This document shows positions 27,659-35,603 of a stretch of 64,000 bases of DNA, piece by piece. Position numbers and translations under genes: made by a program. The stretch's first letter is position 1, and the number at the start of each line of letters is the position of its first letter. The notes beneath the pieces are model-generated. The model was given only the letters and a program-made list of their open reading frames with translations. It searched no databases and was not told the origin of the DNA. This DNA comes from Symbioplanes lichenis (GTDB lineage Bacteria; Actinomycetota; Actinomycetes; Mycobacteriales; Micromonosporaceae). Where the stretch lies: positions 434,001-498,000 of the forward strand of contig NZ_JAUZQD010000004.1 in the NCBI RefSeq assembly GCF_030709675.1, in the 5' to 3' direction.

Positions 27659-29329
27659 TCAACGAAAGGATGCGGGGTGGGCGGCCTCCTCGGCGTAGAT
27701 GTCGCTTTCGCTGTCGGGGTCGAAGGCGACGCGCAGAGTGGCGGTGAAGTTGGTGCCGCCGACGTCGAATTCCCAGCCTCCGTCGGTGGCCGGGCGCATG
27801 CGCTGGACGCGGGCCAGGGCGCCGTGGCTAGACTCGGAGCGGGCGAGGTCGTCGAGTTCGTCGACGGTGCGATGGTTGCGCTCGCCGAGGTACTCGTCGC
27901 CCGTATGGACGTACAGGCGCATGTCGTCGCCCGGGAAGGCCTGGACGTAGTACTGCTTCTCGAAGATGACGTTGTCGGAGAAGCTGACGCCGAAGCTGTC
28001 GCGCTCGCCCACATAGATGTTGAGGCGGAAGACGAGGTCGGGCAAAGTCTGGTCGCGCTTGGCGCGGGCGTCGATCCAGCCCTCCCAGACCAGCCGGTCG
28101 GGGCCGGCCCAGCCCAGCGTGTCGTCGCCGGTGTCGGCCAGCGGCTTGGCGAGCTCGTCGGCCAGCTCGGGCACCGGGTCGTCGAGGCCACGCCGGGCGA
28201 ACGGGCCGTAGCAGTTCTCGGCCTGACGGCTCTGATGGAACAGGTCGAAGTCGACGTAGCGCGCCTTCACGGCCACCCCGAAGAAGAACTCACTGCGTCC
28301 GAGCCAGTCACCGCCCCGGCGTACGTCCGCCTGGCTGAGCCAGAGTCGCACGTGATGCGAGGCATGGAAGAACCGCATGGCTATTTCGTACGCCTCCCGC
28401 GACGTGACCAGTGAGTCCGGTCCGCCGTGGCACTTGTGGACATAGGTGCGCGGAGCCCCCGGCAACTGGGCGGACGCCTGCTTCACCAGTCCGTCACTGC
28501 GATTGGTCGCGAACGAGCCGTCGTCCACGATGCTCGAGAGCCTGTTCATGAGCGAGGCGGCCCCGTTGCCGTACGACTGGTAATCGGTGCCCACCACCGT
28601 GAGCAGCCGGCGGATCGGGAACCAGGCGGCCACCTCCCGGAAATCGGTCCTCGTCGGGTCGAACGCGCGCAGCTCGTCCCGCGCGTCGCGCACCGGGTGC
28701 ACAAGATTGAGCAGCCAGCCGGGGACCCGCTGGAAGGCGATCCCGCGGTGCGGCGTGCCGAGCGTCACGATGCGGTGGATGAGGCGGCCCGCCGAGTGCT
28801 TCTCGGTCTGGTGCAGCTGCTCCAGCGCCTCGCGGACGACGAGGCCGCCCATGCTGTGCGCGACGATGTCGACGCCGGCGACCTCTTCGTCGCGGCGCTT
28901 CGCGGCCCGGTTGATCAGCTCGATGAGGCGTACGAGGCCCTCGCCGTAGGTGTGCAGCGCCCGCGGCGTGAGCTCGTAGTAGCGGTAGACCCAGATCGTG
29001 CCGGCCACCCCGCGGTCGAGCGCCCGGCGGGCCACCGAGGGCGCGATGACCACGGACCCGGACACCGAGTCGTCCTCCCACCCGTCCGAGTCCGGCGGCG
29101 CCTTCACCGCCCGGGAGTAGTAGCCGATGACATTCGTCGCATCGGTGTACGGGTACCGCTCCGACTTGAGCGCCCGCAGCAGGAAGCCCTCGTAGATGTA
29201 GTCCTCGCCACGCTTGCCGGGATAGGCCGTGCCGTCGTTGAACCCCTGGTACGGGCTGCGCTGCTCGTCGGTCACATCCGGGCCGCCGAAGCCCCGGACC
29301 AGAATGAGGGGGCGAATGGGTTCCGTCAT
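27659..29329 (-). CDS. Lipase-like alpha/beta hydrolase with large C-terminal domain
   Basis: 556-residue cytosolic protein without signal peptide. The N-terminal ~330 residues form an LCAT/PGAP1-type hydrolase: LILVRGFGG at the start, nucleophile Ser159 in VAHSMGGL, then VTLGTPHRGI, and a conserved acid/His region around VVGTDYQSYG and TYVHKCHGGPDSLV. The last ~220 residues are beta-rich, contain phrases such as RLWLSQADVRRGG and NIYVGERDSFGVSF, and match no family I know. Probably a phospholipase or ester hydrolase with a binding module. First in-frame ATG used. It is transcribed towards recQ. Confidence 0.8.
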   Translation of the reverse strand: MTEPIRPLILVRGFGGPDVTDEQRSPYQGFNDGTAYPGKRGEDYIYEGFLLRALKSERYPYTDATNVIGYYSRAVKAPPDSDGWEDDSVSGSVVIAPSVARRALDRGVAGTIWVYRYYELTPRALHTYGEGLVRLIELINRAAKRRDEEVAGVDIVAHSMGGLVVREALEQLHQTEKHSAGRLIHRIVTLGTPHRGIAFQRVPGWLLNLVHPVRDARDELRAFDPTRTDFREVAAWFPIRRLLTVVGTDYQSYGNGAASLMNRLSSIVDDGSFATNRSDGLVKQASAQLPGAPRTYVHKCHGGPDSLVTSREAYEIAMRFFHASHHVRLWLSQADVRRGGDWLGRSEFFFGVAVKARYVDFDLFHQSRQAENCYGPFARRGLDDPVPELADELAKPLADTGDDTLGWAGPDRLVWEGWIDARAKRDQTLPDLVFRLNIYVGERDSFGVSFSDNVIFEKQYYVQAFPGDDMRLYVHTGDEYLGERNHRTVDELDDLARSESSHGALARVQRMRPATDGGWEFDVGGTNFTATLRVAFDPDSESDIYAEEAAHPASFR

Positions 29330-29668
29330 CCGGGCAGCCTCACAGGACCGGGCCCGCCCGGCTGTAGGACAACCGACCCGCGCGGTGTCGGATAACGCTC
29401 ACTTGCGGGTCGCGGTGACGACGAGGCCGCCCGCCTGGCCACAGTGGTGAACACCGCCTTGACCTGACGGGCCTGGTGCGCGTCCCTGGTGCCGACCCAG
29501 GTCTGCCCGAAGGCGGCGGCTTTACAGGCCGCTGGACGTGCCGCCGTCCACGACGCGCTTGCTGTGTGCGCTCCTCGCTCGGGGCGCTCTGTGCGCTCCT
29601 CGCTCGGGGCGCTCTGTGCGCTCCTCGCTGGGGGCGCTCTGTCGCGCATCACCGTGGGAGATGCGCCG
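29330..29668. other. Gap between tRNA cluster and lipase-like gene
   Basis: No gene is supported. It holds the 25-bp triple repeat (29565-29639) just downstream of tRNA-Leu(CAG), and a minus-strand stretch at 29522-29560 reading RVVDGGTSSGL then stop, which looks like the tail of an SDR-type protein but has no body attached. Confidence 0.5.
29565..29639. repeat. Three tandem copies of a 25-bp unit
   Basis: Units start at 29565, 29590 and 29615; the first two are identical (core GCGCTCCTCGCTCGGGG) and the third differs at one base. It lies 30 bases downstream of the 3' end of tRNA-Leu(CAG) in the direction of tRNA transcription. Confidence 0.9.
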
Positions 29669-29741
29669 TACCCGGAGCGCGATTCGAACGCGCACTGGCG
29701 CCGTCCTGAGCGGCGTGCCTCTGCCGTTGGGCTACCCGGGC
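29669..29741 (-). tRNA. tRNA with Leu anticodon CAG but class I structure
   Basis: Folds as a complete cloverleaf of 73 nt on the minus strand: 7-bp acceptor stem (with terminal G-U pairs), T8-A9, short D-stem, 5-bp anticodon stem CGCCG/CGGCG with loop CTCAGGA (anticodon CAG), a 5-base variable region (CCAGT), and T-arm GCGCG-TTCGAAT-CGCGC; discriminator A73. No CCA is encoded. Bacterial tRNA-Leu normally has a long variable arm, absent here. The D-arm and the 24 bases covering variable loop and T-arm are identical to the neighbouring GAG tRNA, so they are paralogues. Charging identity is uncertain. Confidence 0.8.
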
Positions 29742-29792
29742 GGGATGCTGGATCAGGTTCCGACCGGCCACGGGGGCCGGGACGGTGGTGCG

Positions 29793-29865
29793 TGCCCTCG
29801 GCGCGATTCGAACGCGCACTGGCGACGTCCTCAACGTCGGGCCTCTGCCGTTGGGCTACGAGGGC
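29793..29865 (-). tRNA. tRNA with Leu anticodon GAG but class I structure
   Basis: 73-nt cloverleaf: acceptor stem GCCCTCG/CGAGGGC fully paired, anticodon stem CGACG/CGTCG with loop TTGAGGA (anticodon GAG), 5-base variable loop CCAGT, T-arm GCGCG-TTCGAAT-CGCGC, discriminator A73, no encoded CCA. As in its neighbour, the long variable arm of normal tRNA-Leu is missing. The perfect stems, with compensating differences relative to the CAG copy, argue for a selected, functional RNA rather than a decaying copy. Confidence 0.82.
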
Positions 29866-29921
29866 GGGTATTTCATCCACTATGGATTTGTGTGCGTTCG
29901 CCGTTGCGGGGCGAACGGTCG

Positions 29922-29994
29922 CACGGGCAGCAGGAGTTGAACCCGCGTCTTCCGGATTTGGAGTCCGGTGCTCTGCCGGTTGAGCTACACCCGT
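29922..29994 (-). tRNA. tRNA-Trp(CCA), divergent
   Basis: 73-nt cloverleaf with anticodon stem CCGGA/TCCGG and loop CTCCAAA (anticodon CCA), D-arm GCTC...GAGC, variable loop AAGAC, T-arm GCGGG-TTCAACT-CCTGC and discriminator G73, the known bacterial Trp identity base. The acceptor stem has weak U-G/G-U pairs at its base. No CCA encoded. It differs in most stems from the usual actinobacterial tRNA-Trp, so it may be a second copy. It lies 56 bases upstream of the Leu-GAG tRNA in the same orientation. Confidence 0.85.
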
Positions 29995-30070
29995 AGGAGT
30001 GAGGGACGCCGGAGCGCGTTGGGTAAGCGGCTGTCCCAAGACGCCGCGAGGATGGCTGGCTCCCCGGCAA

Positions 30071-30298
30071 GCGAGGGCTGACCGTTGCGAGGGCTGACCG
30101 TTCCCACCCCCGCGAGCGAAGGCTGGCCGTTTACGCCACCGCGAGGCAGGACTGGCCGTTGCGAGGGCTGACCGTTCCCACCCCCCGCGAGCGAAGACTG
30201 GGCGTTCCCGCCACCGTGAGCAAATACTGGCCGTTCCCACTACCGCGAGCGACGGTCGGCCCGTTCACCACGCGAGCGAAGGCCGGCTGTTTCCGCAC
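30071..30298. repeat. Degenerate array of nine ~16-29 bp units
   Basis: Units beginning (G)CGAG and continuing with a GGCTG(A/G)CCGTT(C)CCACC-type core start at 30071, 30087, 30112, 30141, 30161, 30187, 30216, 30245 and 30272. A larger duplication (30087-30140 resembling 30161-30215) suggests growth by block copying. It lies between the small repeat-peptide frame and the tRNA-Trp gene. No coding frame is shared by all units and no cas genes are nearby. Nothing else is seen in 29995-30433. Confidence 0.8.
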
Positions 30299-30433
30299 GG
30301 CGGGGGCCTCTTCCTGCCGTCTGGAGTGACCTTCGCGTCGGCGACTCGGGGCCAGAAGCTCGTGCGGCTGCCCTCGGGACAAGAGCGCCGCCCGGTCCCG
30401 GAGCGGGAGGGCGGCGGATGCGCTGGCCGAAGC

Positions 30434-30610
30434 CTAGCCGCGCCACCGCTGCCGACAGCCGTTGCCCCATCGCCGGCCCGGGAGAAGGTCGCCGTCGAGC
30501 GGACAGCCGTTGCCCCGTCGCAGGGCCGGCAGGAGATCGCCCCCGAGCAGATAGCCGCCGCCTGAGGGCAGGAGCTGCTGCGCTGCGGTGCTGCGGAACT
30601 GGCGCGACAT
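30434..30610 (-). CDS. Small peptide with internal Cys-containing repeats (58 aa)
   Basis: 58-residue frame starting ATG at 30610, with AGGAG seven bases upstream, one of the better ribosome binding sites in the window. Leader-like start MSRQFRSTAAQQLLPS is followed by GGGYLLG and two copies of a 13-residue motif, GDLLPALRRGNGC and GDLLPGRRWGNGC, and a basic tail RQRWRG. The repeats share bases as well as residues (~48 bp period). No family is recognised. The leader-plus-Cys-repeat layout could suit a modified peptide precursor, but no maturation enzyme is adjacent. It is divergent from the OmpA-like gene and points towards the tRNAs. Confidence 0.45.
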   Translation of the reverse strand: MSRQFRSTAAQQLLPSGGGYLLGGDLLPALRRGNGCPLDGDLLPGRRWGNGCRQRWRG

Positions 30611-30798
30611 CTGACTCTCCTCACGGGCTCGGGCCGGTGCCTCCCCCGGCTGCGGGCTCGGCTGCTGAGATCCAAGGTAGAGATCCGCCCACCCCACGAC
30701 AACGCATTTATCCGACAGTCGCGACACGCGATACCCGGGCGGAAAGGCACACGGCCACGCGGCGGTTCGGGGGTTAGGGGCGAGTACCGTTCGGGAGC

Positions 30799-32391
30799 GT
30801 GACAGCACGCCGTGGACTCCGCTCGACGATCGCCTGCCTGGTGGCGACCGTGCTGCTGGCTGCGTGCTCAGGGGGCGGCGGCAGCGACGGGGGCGGCGGC
30901 AGCGACGGGGGCGGCGGCAGCGACGGGGGCAACGGATCGGCCCGGGAGCAGGTGCAGAGCCGGCCGCCGTCCGGGCCGAGCAGCGCGGGCGCGCCGAGCG
31001 GGGCGGCGCCCGTCGTCGTGCAGGAGCGGGTGGTCGACGCCGCGGGCGACCGGTTGTGGCTGGGCGTGGAGCCGCTGGTGCGGCAGGGCGAGACCGTGGT
31101 GCTGACCGTGCGGATGCGCGCGGAGTCGGGCTCCTCCGACGCCGTCCGGCACTTTTCGAGCGGCACGGTCAATGTCTTCGACGGCGGGCGCCTGGTCGAC
31201 ACCGCGGGCCGGCGCGTGTGGCCGGTGGCGGAGACCGCGGGCGGCGACTGCGTGTGCACCGGGTCGATGCGCCTGGACCAGGGCGAGACGCAGCCTGTGC
31301 AGGCGGCGTTCGCCGGGGTGCCGGCCGGGGTGGGGACAGCGTCGGTCATGTTGCCTTATGCCGGGGTGTTCGCCGACGTGCCCGTCGTGGCGGGAGAGGT
31401 GCCGGCCCCGCCGTCCGGCTCGGACTTCCTGGGGCGCGACCACGAGCCGCTCGACGTGGCGGGTGCGGTGGCCCGATCGGCGGCGCTGGACGCGTACACG
31501 GAGAGGTTGGATGTGGGTCTGCGCACCCGGCGCACGCCCGCCCGGACCGACCTCGATCTCTCCTCCGACGTGCTCTTCCGCCTCGACAGCGCGCAGCTCA
31601 CCGGGCAGGCCCGCCGCACGCTGGACGCCGCGGTGACCGACCTGCGCGCCGCCGGCGCCGGGCCGCTGACGATCACCGGGCACACCGACGACTCCGGCAC
31701 GGCCGCGCACAACATGACGCTCTCCCGCGAGCGTGCCGACGCGGTCGCCAGAGCCTTGCGCGCGGCGCTGCCCGACGACAAGTGGCCCAAGACCGTCGCG
31801 GCCAAGGGCGAGACGGCGCCGGCCGTCCCCAACGACTCGGCCGATCACCGCGCCCGCAACCGGCGGGTGACGATCAGCGCCCCGAAGAGTACGGCCGCGG
31901 CGCCCCCACCGGTCCCGGACGTGCCCCTCCCCAAGACCACCGGCAGGGTCGCCGCCGCGGCCGAGGGCGCCGACATCCAGCTGCCGCTGAGCCGGGGCAC
32001 GGTCAGCTTCACCGCGCGCGAGGCCCGGCTGCTCGGTCCCTTCGCCCAGGTCGACCTCGTCGCCACCAACATCGGCGACGACGACGCCACCGTCCTCGAC
32101 CTCCTCGGCCAGGGCGTCTTCACGGTCCGCGACGAGTTCGACCCGTTCGCCCCCTACGGCGCGGCGGGCGTCCGGATGATCGCGGGCGGCACCGTCGCCT
32201 ACGGCCTCGACTACGAGCTCGACCCGGGCCGCCACCGCTGCCTCTGCGACCGTCTCCTCAACCGAGCCATCCCGCCGGACAGCAGTCAGACCATCGCCCT
32301 GTGGTTCCCCGCCCCGCCCGCCGGCACCACTACCGTCACCCTCGACGTCCCCGACACCCTCCGCCTGACCGGCATCCCCGTCCGCAGCTGA
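30799..32391 (+). CDS. OmpA-domain lipoprotein
   Basis: 530-residue lipoprotein. Signal peptide with lipobox LAAC near residue 23, then three copies of GGGGSD encoded by three perfect 18-bp repeats (30871-30924). Residues ~70-210 form an unknown beta-rich domain; the OmpA-C peptidoglycan-binding domain spans ~260-365 (LDLSSDVLFRLDSAQL, ITGHTDDSGT, SRERADAVARAL, RARNRRVTI). A third domain (~385-530) contains three cysteines (CLCD region). In actinobacteria, OmpA-like lipoproteins are thought to bridge membrane and cell wall. GTG start; divergent from the small peptide frame. Confidence 0.85.
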   Translation: MTARRGLRSTIACLVATVLLAACSGGGGSDGGGGSDGGGGSDGGNGSAREQVQSRPPSGPSSAGAPSGAAPVVVQERVVDAAGDRLWLGVEPLVRQGETVVLTVRMRAESGSSDAVRHFSSGTVNVFDGGRLVDTAGRRVWPVAETAGGDCVCTGSMRLDQGETQPVQAAFAGVPAGVGTASVMLPYAGVFADVPVVAGEVPAPPSGSDFLGRDHEPLDVAGAVARSAALDAYTERLDVGLRTRRTPARTDLDLSSDVLFRLDSAQLTGQARRTLDAAVTDLRAAGAGPLTITGHTDDSGTAAHNMTLSRERADAVARALRAALPDDKWPKTVAAKGETAPAVPNDSADHRARNRRVTISAPKSTAAAPPPVPDVPLPKTTGRVAAAAEGADIQLPLSRGTVSFTAREARLLGPFAQVDLVATNIGDDDATVLDLLGQGVFTVRDEFDPFAPYGAAGVRMIAGGTVAYGLDYELDPGRHRCLCDRLLNRAIPPDSSQTIALWFPAPPAGTTTVTLDVPDTLRLTGIPVRS

Positions 32392-32551
32392 GAGCCGCAC
32401 CGAGGCACAACACCGGAACCCGAACGGCACGACAGCAGCGCTTCACCGACAGCGTCAATGGATGTGCCGCTCAAGCACGGCGCTGTACACCCTCCCGGCG
32501 CGCCGTTCGCCATCGCTTCTCCGCTCCCCCTTTCTGAGACACCATCAAGTG

Positions 32552-33331
32552 ATGCTTGAAGCGATCTGGAATCTCGCGCATCTTCTCGAGCCGAGCCTCT
32601 CGCGGACGATTGCGCTCGAGGATTTGGCCGCCGTGGCCGCTCCACCCCGTGAATGGCCTCCTCACGGCTGGGATCTCGGCTCGGAGAGGGCGGTCAGGAC
32701 TGCTCTGCGACGGCTCACTCGAAATCCCCCGAGAGATCTGGAGACGGACCTTTCACGGCTCCGCGACGGGCGACGGCTGCGCTCGGATCCGGAGTCGCTG
32801 GCTCCCTGGCTGGAGCGATTCCCGGAGGGACCTTGGATCGAGCTGTTTCAAGTGAATGAGCTGCTCACCGAGGTACGCGTTACAGAGTTCGTGACCGTTC
32901 AGTTGTGGAACAGCAGAGTCCTGACTACCGGCCCGTATACGTCAGACCTCCTCTATGCGTTCACGGCTGTCGCCGAGACGCACATCCGTAACGCGTCCGG
33001 CGGCGGATGGCATCTGCACCCTGTGGAGAAGGGCCGGCATCTCGGCTATCGATTGTTCTTCGACGCAAGACGAACCCAACAAGATCTGAGCTGGGAACGA
33101 CACGGCGCCCAGGGCGGTCTCAACAAGTGCCCGTGGGGCGACCCGGCCTCGGACGCGCTCGGCAGTAAGCGCTCAGGTGACCTGCACACAGCCTGCCTGG
33201 CCGCGGTCCGCCGCACTCACATCACCGGACGGGGAATCACGTTCCGCACATGGGCCGGAAGATTTGGCACGCCCTCACAAGGGAAGGCTTTTGTCGCTCA
33301 CCCGCCCGTCACGGCGCCAACCGCGTGGTAG
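32552..33331 (+). CDS. Hypothetical protein, lower GC than surroundings
   Basis: 259-residue soluble protein with no signal peptide. The sequence is rich in Trp and Arg (IWNLAHLLEPSLSRTIALED, WIELFQVNELLTEVRVTEF, YRLFFDARRTQQDLSWERHG) and looks alpha/beta, but I recognise no family. Codon choice (GAT, ATT, CGA, TCG) and lower GC than the adjacent OmpA gene suggest a transferred origin. ATG 32552 is preceded by a 160-base gap with no clear terminator. Neighbours give no functional hint. Confidence 0.6.
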   Translation: MLEAIWNLAHLLEPSLSRTIALEDLAAVAAPPREWPPHGWDLGSERAVRTALRRLTRNPPRDLETDLSRLRDGRRLRSDPESLAPWLERFPEGPWIELFQVNELLTEVRVTEFVTVQLWNSRVLTTGPYTSDLLYAFTAVAETHIRNASGGGWHLHPVEKGRHLGYRLFFDARRTQQDLSWERHGAQGGLNKCPWGDPASDALGSKRSGDLHTACLAAVRRTHITGRGITFRTWAGRFGTPSQGKAFVAHPPVTAPTAW

Positions 33332-33401
33332 CACGCTGGAACATCGATCCGGCGTGTCGTGCCACCGACACGCGGACGCCGGTTCATGGTGGCGGCGGTG
33401 T

Positions 33402-33803
33402 ATGGGGCACGATACGCGGGTGCATGGTTCTCAGGGCCTCGGCCGGGTTGCCGGGCTGGCGGAGGTTCCGGACGCTCCTGACGGCATGCGCTGTTGGACC
33501 GGCCACGTCACTGACAATCCTGCCATCCGCGTCACCGTGCTGCTCGAGGCTCGTGAGGAGCTCCTTGCGGAGTTCGTCGATCACGTCTGCGGCGAGCGGG
33601 ACCGGCTGCTCGCGAAGGCGGCGGAGGCGGCCGGGCTCGACGGCGCCTGGGAGCGGTGGGATCCGGAGTTGACGTTCCGGGGTGGGCGGGCCTGGGAGGT
33701 GCGGTTCACCGAGGCGCCCGGGCCGACGGGGCTCGGGCTGCTCGTGGTTCTCGACGGGGAGCGGGTCGTGGAGGTCGACGACCTGAGCGAGTGGGACTAC
33801 TGA
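33402..33803 (+). CDS. Hypothetical protein
   Basis: 133-residue protein of unknown function. The conserved-looking part begins at MRCWTGHVTDNPAIRVTVLL (a beta-strand) and runs through a long helix (EELLAEFVDHVCGERDRLLA) to FRGGRAWEVRFTEAPGPTG and an acidic end VVEVDDLSEWDY. This alpha/beta layout would suit a small stand-alone domain. Start uncertain: ATG 33402, GTG 33420 or the later ATG 33486 are all possible. Codon use returns to the high-GC3 pattern from about 33550. No family recognised. Confidence 0.55.
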   Translation: MGHDTRVHGSQGLGRVAGLAEVPDAPDGMRCWTGHVTDNPAIRVTVLLEAREELLAEFVDHVCGERDRLLAKAAEAAGLDGAWERWDPELTFRGGRAWEVRFTEAPGPTGLGLLVVLDGERVVEVDDLSEWDY

Positions 33804-33817
33804 GCGGGCGGACGTCC

Positions 33818-34816
33818 TCAGGCGTAAAGGGCGGGCCGCGGCATCAGGTTGATCTCGACGCGGGAGCCGGTGCGGAGGGCCTGGACGCTGGCGTCGGAGA
33901 CCACGGCGGCGGCGTAGCCGTCCCAGGCGGTGGGCCCGGTGGGGACTCCGCGGGCGACGGCGTCGGCCCAGTCCTGGAGTTCGAGGTCGTAGGCGCGGGC
34001 GAAGCGCTCCCGCCAGTCGGCGCCGATCGGGGTGGACGCGGCGCCGTCGTGGCGGATGACGACGGGGGTCGGGGAGGCGAGGGACGCGGTGCCGTTCTCG
34101 CCGACGACCTCGCCGCGGATGTCGTAGCCGTAGCGGATGTTGACCGAGACCTCGACGTCGACCAGGGCGCCGCCGGCGAGTTCGAGGATGAGGAAGATCG
34201 GGTCGGCGAGGTCGCCGCCGTTGCGGTTGCCGCGGGGCAGGAGGACGCGGGTGGCGACGATCTCCTCGGCGAAGAGCCAGCGGGCCATGTCGATCTCGTG
34301 GACCGCGCTGTCGGTGATGGTGTTCTCCTTCTCGTAGAAGGCGGGCACCCCGGCGTTGCGGTGGGCGCAGTGCATCATGAGCGGCGCGCCGATGCGGCCG
34401 CTGTCGACGACGGCCTTGAGATCCCGGTACGCCGGGTCGTAGCGGCGCATGTAGCCGACCTGCACGAGACGGCGCCCCGCCGCCACTTCCGCCTCGATGA
34501 TGCGCTCGCAGGCGGCGGCCGTCGTGGCGAGGGGCTTCTCGCAGAAGACGGGCTTGCCCGCGGCGACGGCGGCGAGGACGTACTCCTCGTGGGTCGGGCC
34601 CCAGGAGCAGACCAGCACGGCGTCCACCGCGGGGTCGGCGATGACGTCGAGCCCGGTGGGCAGGGCGCGGGCGCCGACGGACGCGGCGACCCGGGCGGCC
34701 ACCGCGGCGTCGACGTCGGTCACGGCCGTCACCGCGACGCCGGCCAGGAGCGTGGACATCCGGCGGATGTGGTCCTGCCCGATCATGCCCGTACCGATGA
34801 CGCCCACGTTGATCAT
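33818..34816 (-). CDS. iolG: Inositol 2-dehydrogenase (Gfo/Idh/MocA family)
   Basis: 332-residue NAD(P)-dependent dehydrogenase that oxidises myo-inositol to 2-keto-inositol. N-terminal Rossmann fold (VGVIGTGMIGQDHIRRM), the catalytic CEKPLATT motif near residue 93 with its Lys, YMRRYDPAY near 124 and the catalytic-site ITDSAVHEIDMARWL His-containing motif near 170-184. Last gene of the minus-strand inositol operon, ten bases after the ABC ATPase gene. The context with iolB and iolD supports the inositol assignment over other sugar dehydrogenases. Confidence 0.9.
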   Translation of the reverse strand: MINVGVIGTGMIGQDHIRRMSTLLAGVAVTAVTDVDAAVAARVAASVGARALPTGLDVIADPAVDAVLVCSWGPTHEEYVLAAVAAGKPVFCEKPLATTAAACERIIEAEVAAGRRLVQVGYMRRYDPAYRDLKAVVDSGRIGAPLMMHCAHRNAGVPAFYEKENTITDSAVHEIDMARWLFAEEIVATRVLLPRGNRNGGDLADPIFLILELAGGALVDVEVSVNIRYGYDIRGEVVGENGTASLASPTPVVIRHDGAASTPIGADWRERFARAYDLELQDWADAVARGVPTGPTAWDGYAAAVVSDASVQALRTGSRVEINLMPRPALYA

Positions 34817-34826
34817 GGCGAGGAGC

Positions 34827-35603
34827 TTACCGGCCCAGCTCGTGCGACAGCTCGGCCAGCTCGTCGCCCCCGGCCATCCGCGTGGTCAGCTCCTCCAGCG
34901 TGACGTCGGAGCGGCCCTTGTCGAGCACCGCCTCGCCGCGCTGGAGGATGACGAAGTGGTCGCCGACCAGGTACGCGTGGTGCGGGTTGTGCGTGATGAA
35001 GACGACGCCCAGCCCGGCGTCGCGGGCCCGCGCGATGTACTTGAGGACGACACCGGACTGCTTGACGCCGAGCGCGGCCGTGGGCTCGTCGAGGATCAGG
35101 ACCCGGGCGCCGAAGTACACGGCCCGGGCGATCGCCACGCACTGCCGCTGGCCGCCGGAGAGCGTACCGATGGGCTGGTTGATGTCGGCGACGACGATGC
35201 CCATCTTGCGCAGCTCCTCGTCGGCGATCCGCTTCATGTCCTTGATCTTCAAGGGAGCGAGCGGGAACGACGACGACGCGAGCTCGGAGCCGAGGAAGAA
35301 GTTGCGCCAGACCTCCATGAGCGGCACCACGGCCAGGTCCTGGTAGACCGTGGCGATGCCCAGGTCGAGCGCCGCGCGCGGGGAGCCGAGCGCCACGGGC
35401 TTGCCGTCGACGCGCACCTCGCCCTCGGTGTGCGGGTGCAGCCCCGACATGATCTTGATCAGGGTCGACTTGCCGGCGCCGTTGTCGCCCAGGACACACG
35501 TCACCTCGCCTGCCGGCACGGACAGCGAAATGTCGCGGAGGGCCCGGATCGCGCCGTACGTCTTGCCGACCCCGGCCAGGGAGATCAGAGGGTCAGAGGT
35601 CAT
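34827..35603 (-). CDS. Inositol/sugar ABC transporter ATP-binding protein
   Basis: 258-residue single-domain ABC ATPase. Walker [10 protein letters not shown] near 38-46, Q-loop, signature [14 protein letters not shown] and Walker [13 protein letters not shown], followed by the H-loop [14 protein letters not shown]. Monosaccharide ABC ATPases are usually double-length (~500 residues); this single-domain form matches the FrcA-type ones that pair with a single permease. Overlaps the permease gene by 11 bases. Energises uptake of inositol or a related polyol (context-based). Confidence 0.92.
   Translation of the reverse strand: MTSDPLISLAGVGKTYGAIRALRDISLSVPAGEVTCVLGDNGAGKSTLIKIMSGLHPHTEGEVRVDGKPVALGSPRAALDLGIATVYQDLAVVPLMEVWRNFFLGSELASSSFPLAPLKIKDMKRIADEELRKMGIVVADINQPIGTLSGGQRQCVAIARAVYFGARVLILDEPTAALGVKQSGVVLKYIARARDAGLGVVFITHNPHHAYLVGDHFVILQRGEAVLDKGRSDVTLEELTTRMAGGDELAELSHELGR

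Noticed and set aside
29522..29560. Minus-strand RVVDGGTSSGL-stop, an SDR-like tail
   Set aside because: Only about ten residues and no upstream SDR body; mentioned as part of the gap but not called as a pseudogene.
29669..29994. tRNA genes as an integration site of a mobile element
   Set aside because: No integrase, no repeated tRNA 3' end at a distance, and no element-like gene content found in the window.
30071..30298. Possible CRISPR array
   Set aside because: Units vary in length and sequence, spacing is 0-13 bases between cores, there are no spacers of constant size and no cas genes in the window.
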